This document shows, one piece after another, positions 9,498 through 22,059 of a DNA stretch of 64,000 nt. Positions within the stretch are counted from its first letter, which is position 1, and each line of letters starts with the position of its first letter. This stretch comes from Neonectria sp. B-13 (lineage: Eukaryota; Ascomycota; Sordariomycetes; Hypocreales; Nectriaceae). Below the pieces are notes generated by a model that was not told the origin of the DNA, ran no database searches, and was given only the letters and a program-made list of their open reading frames with translations. The position numbers were made by a program, and so were the translations under genes. Where the stretch lies: the NCBI GenBank assembly GCA_002682825.1, contig NOKP01000008.1:979595-1043594 (forward strand), given 5' to 3'.

Positions 9498-12400
9498 CCG
9501 TCTCTACAAGCCTCTGCCTATTATTGTAGGTCCGTTGAAACACAGATTTAGGCTTTGAGACACGGACAAAACGCCCGCCATTTCTTATATATTCTTTAAA
9601 AATTACTCAAATTGGAGAGCGAAACAGTCCACTTGATCAACCGGAATGGTAGGTTGACGAAACGAATATTGCCTGAGATCACGACGATCCTCCCCATCGA
9701 CAGGACATTTGTGTCTATGCTCCTCCAATGAAACAATGCTGGGCACCACAGGGGACACACAGTCCTCAGATAAAGTACAATACAACCTTCGGTATCCTTG
9801 GTCATACTACTCCGTACACAAAACTACCAAGAGTATTCTCACCAAAGCCAGGTCAATATACGTCATTCAATAGTATGGGGTATTTTTATCATTTCAAAAC
9901 ACGAGTTTGCCTCATCATCATCATCGAAACTAAGCTGCCAGAAAAGAATACCCTGTCGATAATTCTCTTCCACCGCGGCATTGAACAGGAGTGTATTTTG
10001 TTTTATAAAATAGGCAAGGGACAAGTTGCGATTGGCTCTTAGGATGACCTTGTTTCATTACCATCGGTTCACGGATACAAGTTAGCACGTTGTAGGGTAC
10101 GTGGAGCAGTCCCCCAGCGTTAGGTTCCAGATCCCGTGAGATCGGTTTTGATATGCAAGAGTGTGGCCACAATGACTAACTGCTGGCTGGCCTCAGTACG
10201 ATTTACATCCAAACGACTTTTGCGCTGACACGTAGTTATTCTCGTCGAGGTGCCATCGATGAAGTGGGAGTGCGGCCTTTCGTTACAACATGGACGGGCC
10301 CTGTGTTTGTCAGAACAAAGCAGGGACACTGGTTTTTACCTAAAACCACTTCGAGAACCTTAACAGCAGGACTTCCATCAATACGTAAATGCTTGATCCC
10401 GGCCCAACCCCACGGGAGAATCGGCTCCGGGAGACCAGCATGGCACACCCATGACGGCAGGGCTGAGGAACGGCCCCAACGACACCAGACAGTCCTCCCG
10501 GAGTATGCACACGACCATCCGCGCTCGGAGCCAATACCAGACTGGGGGGCCTCAAAAATTTGCCTGCCCGGAGGTCTGATCAGTCGCCGCTGGAGAGTTC
10601 ATTGGCTCGGGGAGAGGCGCCGGTTTGGGGGTCTCCCAGACATTGCTTCGAGCTGTTGGAGATTTTGGATCTCGGTGTCCGAAAGAGGCAAGTTTGGGGC
10701 TTCCAGGGTTCCGGGCGTGGACTCTCCCGCTCGCCTCGGTGTCGCAATGTGGTATTGCTTCACGTGGGATGGCGACGAATTGGTCTCGGTGCAGGTTACA
10801 AAGGCCAATGCTTTGCGTTTGGGCCATGCGCAGCAAGGTTGGTCAAAGCCCGAGTTGTTGGGGGCACGCGACAGCAACTAACCATCGTTCGGTGAGTTTC
10901 GTTTGTCCTGAGAGACAGTGGGATCCATGTCCGTCTCCAGGTTACGGGAAGTTGGAACTGGGACCCCTTTTGCGGCCCCCAAGGGTAGAGATGCAGTTCG
11001 AGATGGCAATGCACACATTGGCCTACTATGTAGACCGAAGAACGCCTAAGAGCCTTGAGCATCACATCACCCATGCCGTACTCCTCCTACTGCGGACATC
11101 CATGCAAGCTGTGATCTAGCGCTGGTATAACTGGTACGATCGACACGCGAGCATTTCCACAGGAAGGGGTATGCGGAGGATGGATTTCATCAAACGATTG
11201 GACTAACGTTGGAACCTTGTGCGCCCGAGCAAATAGGCGCATGCATTCTGGAACAGGGTGAGCTTGACACAGACACAGGCAAAGGCTTAGAACGAAGCGT
11301 GGCGTCCTGATCTTCATACGGACTTCGTAATTCGGACGCGAGTCTCCCACGCTGAGGCTGAGGCCGAGGCTGAGGCGAGACATGGTCTCGTCAGCGCGTC
11401 AGCCGTCAGCCTCAAATGCGGTGACGTCGTTGTTGGCGTGTGCAAAAAGGCGAGGCAAATGAGCGAACGGGGAGCTCGGCCATGTCTCGATTGGTAATGC
11501 CACAGAAGGCACTAGTCTACTCGTACGCGTATGTTGTACTTACAGTAGTGATTACCAGGTATTTCTCACAGCAACGCGATCACTTCGGTTCGGTCGGAAA
11601 GGCATTGGGGATTGGGGAATTGAAATAACCGAGCCCGCCGTAATTACGGACTTCGGTGTCGGCGTTGGAATCTGAGCGACGTCGGTGTCGGGTCGGCGTC
11701 GGCGGTGCCCGTCGCCACTGGCTCACCACCACGTTGTGGCGTACCAAAGTTGCTGGCTTGGTACTCCGTATCGCACCTGGTAACTGAGATGAGACCGGGT
11801 TTTGGTTTTAGACCTCCACCAGTCACGATGTTGCCCAGCTAAAGTTGCATTGGGATGGATGCATGGCAACGCATGCATGGAAGCAGCAACGAAGGAAGCG
11901 ACTGGAACGCGTCAATGCAATGTACCTTAGGTTACCTCCGACATATTCTCTCTTTTTGCTGTGCTCTGCACTTAGATAAATCACTCTGGCAGTGGCAGGC
12001 AAGTCGTACGTCCGGTATGATCCGGAATGCATCGCCAAAAACCGCGAGGCTGTGGCGCTGGAGACAGCTTGGGTGGAGCATAGTGGACAAAATAGAAGCC
12101 ACAGTCCCCTTTTCACGCGCTGTGAATAGCACAGAACACAGCCAGTCAGTCGGAGACCCGAGGGAGCATAGGAGGATGTACGCCTTGCCGGGCTTCCGTG
12201 GGGGCCCAGCGCGACGCCGACACGTGTATTGGATTATTTGCTCCGGGAGTGGCAGAGATAGAAGACAGTGTTTCATTCTCAAATGGTAGGCTAGATGGAT
12301 ATATGCGCGTTGGAACGTTTTTGGATCTTAGTTGAAGGCGGGTGATGAAGTCAAGTGACGATCTTTTTATGCTACGCGGTGCTGCGCTGGGATGCGCGCC

Positions 12401-12641
12401 TGCGCGAAAAAGTTCGGGGCTCTTGAGTTGACAGACGCCTTGCATGTTAGGCTTTATCCTGTTGAGGCCCGTGTTGAAGGTTATGGCGTTGCCCACGGCA
12501 ATCCAGCTTTCGTTTACCATCCATCCATCACCTTGGTTGGTGGCTGAACTTGAAATAGGAACGTACGAATAGACTACCTAAGTAGGAAGTGCAGAGCAGC
12601 GACCAGAGCATGGACCAGAAAGGCCGAGGCACCGAGACCAA

Positions 12642-13475
12642 ATGACGACAAGACTAGCACAAATAACTTACGGGGGCGCCCTGAGCAGAGTCCGCCGCCG
12701 TGACCCCAGTGAAGGTCTGGTGAAGTCTGGATTCCGCTACGGATCCATCCCCTCTGTTAGCTTCAGCGCCGGAGGCCCGCCGAATGCTTTTGGTTCTCGG
12801 TGGTCCGGCCACTCACCAGCGACAACACCACACCACTCCCTGAGCAATCGGCCAGACGATCGGCTGGGCCACCAATTTCTCGGTACCTGGCTTTCCCAAG
12901 GAATGCACTGCAAAGGGCTCGGTACCGCGCTCTGGGATTTGCCGTGTAACCTGATACGGGACCCTCTAGCGGCTCGCCCCAGAGCTCTTAGTCCACGCCG
13001 CCACGGACGGAGGTCTCGGGAGCCCAAGCTCCTTTTGCCGTGGCCTGGTTTCGACGGGACTATTTGTGGATGTTTCCGGTCCTGGTTAACGGAGGCGGCC
13101 ACGATCTCTTGTGTTGTGGTTTTATGCATGGGCGTCCGTCCGGTGCATCGAATGCAAGTCGAGGCATTGGGAATAATCTGTGCGCTTGTGCAAATGCGAA
13201 GTGCTGTCATCCGTTGCCCTCAATTCGCCGCCTCGCACGGGTGCTTCCCCAGCTCGGCGTGGGAAGACAGCCAGGGCAGCTCCCTGTCTGGAGAAAGTGG
13301 GTGCCGGCATGCGACGGAGAGACATTGCATGTTCTGTCTGCGAGAAGTTTTCCTCTATTGGAAGCCCCCAGTTGCCGGCCGACGGGGCCAACAAGATGAG
13401 GGTGATTTGACTATACGTGCCGGCATGAGTAATAAAGGTGACGCATGGCTGTGTTGTGCTGTGTGTTGGCTGTGA
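12642..13475 (+). other. Open frame of doubtful coding value
   Basis: A 277-codon frame begins with ATG and lies in GC-rich sequence. It overlaps comparably long frames on the opposite strand. It has an unusual residue composition and no recognisable domain, signal peptide or intron structure. It is listed only because it is the longest open frame in the 6 kb gap; I think it is more likely non-coding. Confidence 0.12.
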
Positions 13476-15379
13476 TTGTCTGGCTATCTGTACCTGTGCG
13501 AGTGAATAGCGAGACAAGTGACTCCGCGTTGTCTTGGGGTTAGGATCGTCAGTCCAACCATCGAATCCGGGGACGAAACGCCAGTTTCTACCTCATCGGG
13601 GCGACGGGTACGTAATCATCGAGGCGAGCATTGTTTCTTTCTACCCCTCTTCTTCGGTGCCACGCATGGCAGCTTTTCCAGGCATCATCAGAGGAGGTAC
13701 ATCCAGTCCAGTACAAGGTCAAGCAGCGGATGTTCTGTGTGCGCAGATGTATGCAGAAGAGAAAAGGCTAGGTCGAGTCCGGCTGGGTTTGGTCGAGTTT
13801 CTGGTAAGTTTGATCGAAGGTGCAACGGCCCCCCCTCCGAAGCAGCGGACTTGGGTGGTGGCTTTGGACAATAGACTACCTTGACCTTGAGAGAAAGTCA
13901 AAAGGTAATCAATGGGTTTTGGGTTTTCTATTTTTTGTCCGGTTGCCAGGCAGTTGCCTGGTCCTCTGTGATGATCTTGATCTCCAGGGTGTCTCAGGGT
14001 TTCCCCGTTACATAGTACGCGTGTACGGATTCAAAGCACCGGACCTGACTTCAGGGTCCTCCAGGGCTCGGAAAGCGATCAACCCTAAAGATCAGCGTTT
14101 GACGTCCAACCAGTGGCAAAAGCATCCATTGGAAGTGGAAGGATCTGGCGTGTGCAGCCTCACTCACCTCACACTCACGCTGAACCGTGCCGTGCCAAGT
14201 CCACAGTGGGTGCTAGCCCTTGCGGCGCTAGCAGAAGTGACCGGCAGCAGCCCGGGTTTTAGCGGCGGGGGGGTGCGTCAGAGGTCTAACCGCCGTGGCC
14301 CTCTGTGAGAAGTGTACTTCCGGGTGATTGTCCAGGTGGCCTTCCAGCGGTGGCTCAGGTACTCGGGTAGGTTTCTGCGGCTCTCAGTGCACTGGATGAA
14401 GTGGACCACCTCCCAAACCCAATCCAGCTTGGCCCATTTGCATCATCCCACGTCCACTCGGTCATCTTCCTCCAACTCCACTCCGCTCATCCATCTCCAT
14501 CATCACCACCTCCATCCGGGCTAGGGGGCTAAAAATCCACAAAGCCCACAAGCCCGCAGGTCCACGCGCTGTGGCTAGCAAGCTAGGTACCTGCTCCGCT
14601 CTCACCCCAGACCCAGACTTGCCAGACCCTCGTTGGCAGTCTGGCAGTCTGACGCTTTTTCTTTTTGTCCTCCACTCCTCCAGGATCAGTCTAGCCTCGA
14701 ATTTCTTCATTTTCCCCTGCCCCTCCGCCCTCGCTTTCTCGCTGACTCGGCACCAAGCTCGCAAAGCGTTCAGTTCAAGCCCCTGCTCACCAAGCAACCA
14801 GCAAGCGACACCCCTGCACTCCTGGATCTCCTCCTGGCTCTCCCCGTCATCCCCTTGGTGTGGCTGGCTACGTACTTTGTACAGGTCATTCTCCATCTTT
14901 TGTTCTTCCCCCGAACCTGGTTCAATCATCATCTCACCCTCTGCCCTTTACCTTGCCTTGTCCATTCTCCCTCACCGAGACCTGTCATCGCCCCCCACGC
15001 TCTGACTACTTCCTCTCCTGTTTCCCACAAGACAAGATGGAGTTTCTGCCCCAACTCATTGTCGCCAAGATGAATCTCAAGACGTTGTAGGCTCTGCCTC
15101 GTCGCGCGAGCACTTGCCTCCAAAAGGTGCTTTTTCGACTAAAACCCCAACACCACGACCTCTTTACCACGACACTTCTTCCTCATCACCCTCAACCTCA
15201 CCCGACGCCAATCCCTCTCCTCCGAGTTCATCTCTGCTCCCAGACAACTTCCGAAGACTTTACCTTTGCCATCCCACCCTTTGGTTCTACCTCTACGGTT
15301 CTACCTGTTCGGCTCGACATCGATAACACCCCGCCTTCCGCCTTCTACCTCTGCTCAACCAAGACTCCCTCCTAACCAT

Positions 15380-16464
15380 ATGGATCTGACAACCACCTTG
15401 GAAATGACTTCAAAACGCAATTCCCGCGCTTACGTGGACGAGGCGACGCATCGCCAAGAACCTCAAACGAAGCCCGCAAGCACCCCCTTCCGATCAAGAC
15501 GCAGCTCTCGCAGCTCGAACAAGGAGGACATAATGCAGGCGGCAAACGACACAGAAGAAGGCCAAGGGAATGGCATCTCCATTCGGGAGGCTACGACCAT
15601 TGTTCGGTCTCAGAGCACCTCTACAGTCAACGCCAGTGAGACTTTGACGACAAGAGCCTTCGAGTCGATTGGTAAGCTCCCCTGAAGGAAATCGGCGAGC
15701 CGACGGTGTACTAACATTGCTTCAGCCATGACCGCTTCCTCTTCGGCCTCTTCGGCCTCTTCCCTGTCGGAGGCTTCGGAACATCCTGCCGCACCGCTCA
15801 ATGGCCGGCCCCTCAACTTTGGCGTCGTGTTTCCTGGTGTCTATCGAAGCAGCTATCCCAAACCCTCTGATTTCGAGTACATCAACGGCCTGAAACTGAA
15901 AACCGTAGTGTAAGTCTTGGATTGCTCTGCTCAAAGCCTCTAACGCAAGACCCAACGCTAACACATTACAGGACACTGGTGAAAAAGGACGACCGTGATC
16001 ACGAGTTGGAGGCCTTCCTCGCCAGCGAGGGCATTCGACAGGTCGTCATCAACATGAAGGGTACCAAGAAAGAGGCCATCCCCTTCAAGACAATGAAGTC
16101 CATTCTCAGCGTCGTCCTGAACAAGGACAACTATCCCCTCATGCTGCACTGCAACCATGGCAAGCACCGCACGGGATGTGTTGTGGGCATCGTTCGAAAG
16201 GTCGCTGGCTGGGAAACATCCAACGCACTGGACGAGTACAAGACTTACGCTGAGCCCAAGGCTCGAGAGTGTGATCTGGACTACATCAGTGCTTTCCAGA
16301 TTTCCACCCTTCGGCTCTCAAAGGAAGACCACATGGTGCACAGCCCCGTTCACGTGCGAACCTTTTTTCGGGCCCTCCTGTTCTCGTTCCTCGTCCTAGT
16401 CCTTTGGATGGTGTCAGGATCACAAATGTGTCTCACGGCAAAAGAAGCAGATCATCTACTCTGA
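15380..16464 (+). CDS. Siw14-type plant-and-fungi atypical dual-specificity phosphatase, membrane-anchored form
   Basis: Three exons, 15380..15671, 15726..15909 and 15972..16464 (introns of 54 and 62 bp), give 322 residues. The catalytic loop HCNHGKHRTG is complete, with the nucleophile near Cys219 and the phosphate-binding Arg in place. The preceding segment FGVVFPGVYRSSYP and the conserved LKTVV..L strand match the Siw14/Oca family, which hydrolyses inositol pyrophosphates or phosphotyrosine. The first 130 residues are low-complexity and rich in Ser, Thr and Arg. A single hydrophobic stretch near residues 285-305 (FFRALLFSFLVLVLWMV) follows the catalytic domain and could anchor the protein in a membrane. 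An upstream in-frame ATG at 15266 lies in the pyrimidine-rich leader and is less likely; 15404 is an alternative start. Spliced frames agree at both junctions. Confidence 0.85.
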
Positions 16465-17309
16465 GGGCACGTCACCGGGCTGCCTCTTTTGTGATACCCT
16501 CTCGACGATACTCCATCTCTCAACACACTCGCCGATCCTCTAATCCGCACAAGTTAATAACTACCTCGGATTCTCAAGGGCATGAAGAGAGGAGAGTGCA
16601 TTTGCATGACGGGTCCGAACATTTGGGCAATTTGGGTTCCACATTGAGACGAGTCTCCTCACTGGCTTGAGGACTCGAGGTGACGACTTGCACCCTGCAT
16701 TTCAAGGCAGGGGCTCGATGGGCTGGAGACGCATCAAGGGCTGAGGCTGTCTCCAAAATTTGGCGTTTTCTTATTCAGGGGGGACGAAGCACTTGCGTGG
16801 GAGTTGCTGGGTCCTCCCGATCTTCAATCTGGGGTGTTCAGGAAGTATTCGGGGCATTGAATACAGCGTTTGTACTACAATAGTATAGAATCCAAGATAC
16901 CTGGAAAACCGGGCGTTAGGCTACGAGGTCATAGATGACAAGTGGACTACATGTGTCTAGCGAAATGTCAACTCTAATGATCCAAGAGCTTTGGCTTTGT
17001 GTGTTGCATGCGCATGCGTTATAATTTTATTATCTTACGCATGTGTCTGAACTTAATGATGCAAGGCACTATGCATCACCATATCCCACAAGCATGTTCT
17101 GTCACTTGTCAAAGCACCCGGCACTGGTGGCAATGGCACTGATGTTTTGAACCTTTGTCTTAGATGCCGATGATTTTCGTATCTTAGATGCCTGGGGGCG
17201 CACCAAATCGTTCCTCATAATTTTACTTTTGTACAATTCTCCATATCGTACATTTGAACATCCCTGCGTACCTCGCCCCGACAAGCCAGCAGCAAGCGGC
17301 ATTTCAGGC
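16465..17309. other. Convergent intergenic region
   Basis: This lies between the 3' ends of the phosphatase (plus) and the Aim19-like gene (minus). It is AT-richer toward the right, with no coding frame of note. It presumably holds both 3' UTRs. Confidence 0.5.
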
Positions 17310-17873
17310 TCATTCATGGTTGCCCCAGCGATTGCGGTCGACTCGCTCCTCGGCATCCTTTGCGAAATCGCCGTTGAAGTAGACCCAGCCACCGGCGATG
17401 CAGTTGGCAGCGCCGAGGCCGACGGCGGTGCCCCGGACGATGCCGCGGATGGAGAACTTTGCGCGGACGGGCTGACGACGGCGCAGGGCGAGCAGAGCGT
17501 AGAGACCGGACCAGGCAGCGGTCATACCGGCGCTGCCGGTCGGGTAACCCGAGAGGTTGAGGTAGGAGGAGAAGAGCAGGGCGGGCGTGAAGGTGAAGAG
17601 CGGGAGGGCCTGCATTGGGCGGGCGTGCAGGGCGAAGACGAGGGTGGCGAGGAGGGACGGCGGGAGGGATGCGGCTGAGAGAGGGAGAATGTCAGTCTGG
17701 TGTAAGCTGCGCATGAGAGGCCGAGGGGACGTCTGTGGTGAGGCTTTGAGATGGGAACTCTAGATGTGGTGTAGAGCAGATGACGAGGCGGAGGAGGAGA
17801 GCAACTTACTGCCCCAGTCATGAAGACGGTCCAGCATGGACTTCACGGGCACAGCGGGCTCTTCGATGGCCAT
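17310..17873 (-). CDS. Small multi-pass membrane protein, Aim19-like
   Basis: Two exons, 17873..17810 and 17674..17310, with a 135 bp GT..AG intron, encode 142 residues. The N-terminus (MAIEEPAVPVKSMLDRLHDW) is short and polar. It is followed by three or four hydrophobic helices: SLLATLVFALHARP, LPLFTFTPALLFSSYLNLSG, MTAAWSGLYALLAL, and a last one around VGLGAANCIAGGWVYF. The order, spacing and length resemble the fungal Aim19 family, small mitochondrial membrane proteins linked by yeast genetics to mitochondrial inheritance. I recognise the family from its general pattern only, so another small inner-membrane protein remains possible. The gene is convergent with the phosphatase. Confidence 0.7.
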
Positions 17874-18980
17874 GGCGTGGCTTGTGTGGCTCAATTGAAG
17901 CCGGCGCAATTGGCGATTGGGTTATGAGTTCTGCTTGGGTGAAGGCGTCTCACAGCGACAAGATTTGCTAGATTTGGAGTCGCGAATGACGTCGAGACTC
18001 CCTTGACGCGCTGACTCAGCAGCCCTGTCTTGTGCCTGTCTGTCCCACGGACCACACGTCGGCGTCGCAGTCCGTACCACCAGCCGACTTACACGCGCCG
18101 CCTGCAACCTCCACCTTCAGACGCCTCCAGGCAGCAACCCCGTCTCGTGACAATTGTCCTCCCGTTCACCGGAGCCCACGGAGCCGAACCAAGCACCGGC
18201 TCTCGCTCCTTCGGCCCTCGCCCTCGCCCATCGCGTAGGTGGGAGACTGGATTCACGCCCGGCTGCGGATCGAGGCTTGGCCCTTGCGCAAAATGGATAA
18301 AACCTGAACTCGCTAGGGCTGATTATCTGATGATCGTCTTTCTTTCGCGGGGGGGCGTGGCGGTAAGACGTGCGCGCGTAGAATACGCTGCTGCGACCGG
18401 GCAAAAGAAAAACACTGCCACAAAACCAAGGCGAGACAAATTCCAAAGGGGGAATCATGGCGCGCACAATTGGGGGGGTGTGGTAGAAAGCAACGGGGTT
18501 TTAAAAAGCATGCAATTAATGACGACCCTCCAACGTAAGTGTCGAAAGAAAGAAGAAGGAAAACGTGCCCATCTCCAACCCCAAGCCTCCTCCTTCTATA
18601 CCAATGTGTATATGCGTGTGTGTGGAAATACAAGAAAAGGAAGAAGAAGCAGCTGTAAGCGAAATAGCCAGAAGTGGAAAAAGTATCATCTAGTTCTAAC
18701 TGCGGAAATACGTATTAAGGGGTATAAGCGTAAGGCGTATAAGCATCGCATCGCTTTGGTGTGGTTGTACAATATCCGTCGGACTCGTTTCGTCGTATTG
18801 TTGCGTCTCGTCGTTAGGATTGAGTGGCGTCCTCAGCCCTTCTCTTTCTGCGTGTGTGTTTCTCTCTTTGTGTTTCTCCCTCTTTGTGATTCCCCCACTC
18901 TGTGTTTCTCTCTCATTGTGATTCCGTCTCTTTGTGATTCCGGCTCTTGGCGTCCATCTCCCTCTATGTTTCTCTTCCAA
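17874..18980. other. Intergenic region with pyrimidine-rich degenerate tandem repeats
   Basis: This lies between the promoter of the Aim19-like gene and the 3' end of the Zn2Cys6 gene. A 323-codon plus-strand frame (18030-19001) starts with TTG, is low-complexity and runs into the coding strand of the next gene, so I do not count it as a gene. Confidence 0.45.
18840..18965. repeat. Degenerate tandem repeat of about 15-17 bp
   Basis: The unit TCTCTTTGTGATTCC recurs with variation (TTTGTGTTTCTC, TCATTGTGATTCCG) six to eight times. It lies just beyond the stop codon of the Zn2Cys6 gene, in its probable 3' UTR. Confidence 0.55.
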
Positions 18981-19849
18981 TCATCGGCCGCCGTGAGATG
19001 ATGGCCAGTATCGTGGGTCCTGTTGCTGTTCCTGCTGACCTGGGTACTCGCCATAGCCGTCCCATTCCTGAGGCTGATAGCCCTGTTGCTGGCCATACCC
19101 CGGCGGGTAGGCCGAGTACCCGTCCCACGACTGGTAGCTGACGTCGGACGCACCCTGCTGCATCTGCATCTGGTGTTGCATCTGCATCTGCGTGTAGCTG
19201 CCCTGCAAGGCTGCCGCCGACGTCGTAGGGACCCCATAGCCACCGCCCGCCTGGTCTGCTGCCCCGGGAGACAGTAGGCCTAGGTCGAAGCCGTCCTCCG
19301 GACTCAGAGACGAGAAGTCGAACTGGCTCAGGAGTCCCTCGGGCTCGTCGTGGCCAGACGTTGCCGCCCGCGACGACGAGTGCCCGTGGTGGCTGTGCTT
19401 GCCCGAAGACCTCTTAGACGACGAGCCGCCGCGGCGCGAGCTGGAACCCGATCCGCTCGCGGGGCTCTCCTCCTCGGCCGACGTGCGGCTGCTCTTCTTG
19501 CCCTTGCGCGACGACTTGGACCCTGAGCGCGTGTACTCGCAGCGGAGGTTGTTTCCGAGACACCGTTCGCAGCCGTTCTTGTCTCCACTGCATTTGAGCT
19601 TCATGTGTGTTAGCCAAGGACCGGGTCAAGGGCAAGGGGAAATGCAAGAAGTGTAAGCCTGGCTTCGTGTGCCTAGGCCGAGGCGTTTTGTACACCTCCC
19701 GCTAAGTAACTAGATGGATGACATACCTTCTTTTCGTGGCAACGGTCACACGCCTGGTGCGAGCTGGAGCGGGCCGTTACGGGGTCGAAGGCATTACGGA
19801 CGCTCTGGACCTCGTCCGTTTCGGCGTCGTACTTCCAAGTGCCAAACAT
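18981..19849 (-). CDS. Small Zn2Cys6 (GAL4-type) transcription factor with glutamine-rich tail
   Basis: Two exons, 19849..19727 and 19598..18981, with a 128 bp intron, encode 246 residues. The splice joins two halves of a canonical Zn2Cys6 cluster: CDRCHEKK comes from exon 1, and LKC, CERC and the final Cys come from exon 2, with spacing C-x2-C-x6-C-x6-C-x2-C-x6-C from residue 34. The basic linker after the cluster is rich in Ser, Arg and Lys, then His. The last 110 residues are rich in Gln, Tyr and Gly with repeated QMQMQ and YGQQQGY blocks, like low-complexity activation or phase-separating segments. There is no fungal_trans domain. The N-terminus MFGTWKYD is distinctive and probably conserved. 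Start choice: the ATG at 19849 is the first in frame. This is presumably a nuclear regulator; targets are unknown. Confidence 0.85.
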
Positions 19850-22059
19850 GATAGAGCTCAAGTCTTGCTTTGCTATTGCTGTGTGTAGAGGGCTTTTGGT
19901 CTTTGTTTAAACATATAGACTGGTCGAGTAGAGCAAAGTAGAGTAAGCCACTAGTGAAGGCTTGATGTCGAATTCGGGTCTGGTTGCCTCGAAGTAAAAG
20001 AGAGTCATCGCGGGTTGGTTCTTATATTATAGGCATCCACGATCAGGACGGACATGGGACCTGCGAGCGACCCAAGCCTCCATCGTCTTTTTTTGATTCA
20101 CGTTGATTCACGCAGGTCGATTGGCAAGTCCACACCTGGTATGCGCAGGACGTGCGGTGCCGAGCCGCACAGCCCAGGCTCCCGTCCATGGATTGTCCGC
20201 GAATTTTGATGGTGTTGTGCCGGGCCTCCGCACCTGACCCCGGCCGCAACGGGGTTCTGGGTGCTCCTCGCGACACCCCTCTGCCGCCTGGTTAGCGGTT
20301 AGCGGTTAGCGGAACCCCGAAATGTCATAGTGGAGTTACACCCAACCTATTTTTCGCAAACAGAGGTGACGACAGCAAACCGTCGTGGTTTATTTTACTA
20401 TCTGACTTGCATGACCCAAGCCCGTGGGAGCGGGTGAATAAGAAACCCGGTGTTGACGCCATCACGACGCTCAATTCGGTTTCGGGGTCGCCTTGTCTGA
20501 CCTGACAGGCGAAGGGAATTGCGCGTCGCAGCGCGAACGGCTCGGGCTTGGGAGTCGTTACGTAGGCGGTGACGGAAGGGCTACGGGCGAGAGGGTGTGT
20601 GGGCTGCGACGATGTCCGGGAGCGACGGTAGCAACGGTAGCCAACTAGGAAGAAAACAGATAACGGCAAGCCAAGACGCAAGGCCAAAGACTCACTCGGA
20701 GTCACTTGCAGGAGCGACGAGAAACGCCAGAAATTAGATACTACATAGTGTCGGGTACAATCTCCATGCCCCATCCCTACGTGGGGTTGCAAGTTGGGTG
20801 GTGCCCGGCGCTTGATCCGGACGCCGGAGCCGATGTACCGGCCACGGAAAACCTCTTCTCATGATGGTTGATTGACCGATCGCTGGGTTTCCCCACTGGT
20901 GTGCCTAGAACGGCGCTGGGATGAGGTGTCTAGACCGTCCCGTCAACGGCGAACTTGGCACTGGATTCAAGTTTCAAGGCAGGGAAGCAGGGGGCTATGC
21001 TCTGTTTGGGGGGTTGTTCGGTGTTCCTGGGCGCGAGGTGAGGTGCTTTTGTTAGTGAGGCTTGGTTGCGGTGATAGGTCCCGTTGGTGATACACATTGG
21101 AGCACGGCTTGTCATTCAAGACACACAAGGGCATGGTATCTGGCATCTCCAGTTGTGCCATATGACCTATGGTTACATGGAGCGTATCCGCGGGGGCTAT
21201 CACGGTCGTGATGAGTTGTCCTCCCGTCGCAATGCCCAGAATAGAGTGATTATAGCCGACTGTGGTCTAATACACACCTCGGCTGGTTCGCGCGAGCAAT
21301 TTGCAGCTGTCCATACTCCACACAAGCGCCGTCAATTTTAGGCAATAGCCTCCACATTGGTGCCGAAGCCCCCGTAGCCCGATCTACGACCGGCCAACAT
21401 CGCACCATCCACAACCACCACAGCATCTTGACTCACTCCGCAAGTGAACAAGGGACCCCGTCCTCCTGCTCTGATCCTCCCGCTGTCCGCCAGCCTCCCG
21501 CTTCCCGATGCCCTCCATCATGGGCTTTTCTGTCTTCACTCTGCGGCACAACCCCCCAAAACCCCTGGCATGTTTGAATGGGACGGTGGAACACGTGCCG
21601 CCAATGGGGGGAGGAGGGGGGATGCTCAGGGGTGAGTCGATTGCCCGCGGCTGCGGCAGAGGACAGCGCAGGGCTTCTTTTCAGCCTCGTGTGGTGCCTG
21701 TCCTTGGCGGCGGGGGAGGATCGAGGAGCATGAGGCCAACGATGGGGGCGATTAGGCAGACTGTGGACACTGGAGTGTGGTCTGTGGATGCTCTTTTTTG
21801 ATGCTTCAATTCTCTCAGTCCGAACATCCCACGCTTCCTCTTCCTCATGTTACCCGTATCTACTGTCTCATTCAGTTGCTTGCTTCTCCTCCCAACTCCC
21901 AACTCCCAACTCCGTATTCTAACCGAGCTCTACTCGTTCCTAGCCTTCCTTCCTTCTTCACTTGCATCACCGGGCACAGCCCAGTACGCCCTCGGTTACA
22001 TCGTTGGACCACGGCATGGCGCAGTCCACATCTTGCCCTTTCTCCCCCCCTCCTTCCAC
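19850..22059. other. Long intergenic region upstream of the small Zn2Cys6 gene
   Basis: These 2.2 kb contain no recognisable gene. A 7 bp unit GGTTAGC is repeated three times at about 20291-20311. Open frames up to 155 codons occur without family resemblance. The length suits a regulated promoter. Confidence 0.45.

Larger units (their letters stand above)
9276..15379. other. Six-kilobase stretch without a convincing protein gene
   Basis: Open frames up to 277 codons occur on both strands (for example 12642-13475), but they overlap each other. I recognise no family, codon pattern or splice structure in them. The first part (9.3-10.0 kb) is AT-richer and holds a 12 bp inverted repeat. The region from about 11.3 kb on is GC-rich with hexanucleotide-like runs near 11350 and 11660-11710. 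From about 14.4 kb the sequence turns strongly pyrimidine-rich on the plus strand, as in fungal promoters and long 5' leaders, ahead of the phosphatase at 15380. Long regulatory DNA or non-coding transcripts are possible but not shown. Confidence 0.5.

Noticed and set aside
10264..10881. 205-codon plus-strand open frame
   Set aside because: It starts with a plausible ATG but overlaps open frames of similar size on the other strand. It has no domain, splice structure or sensible composition.
18030..19001. 323-codon plus-strand open frame
   Set aside because: It starts with TTG, is low-complexity, includes the pyrimidine tandem repeat and ends inside the Zn2Cys6 gene on the opposite strand.
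19328..19588. Alanine/arginine-rich minus-strand frame
   Set aside because: It is a shadow of the Zn2Cys6 gene, produced by its GC-rich Ser/Arg codons.
20291..20311. GGTTAGC repeated three times as a telomere-like repeat
   Set aside because: The unit differs from fungal TTAGGG telomere repeats, and three copies are too few to mean more than a small microsatellite.
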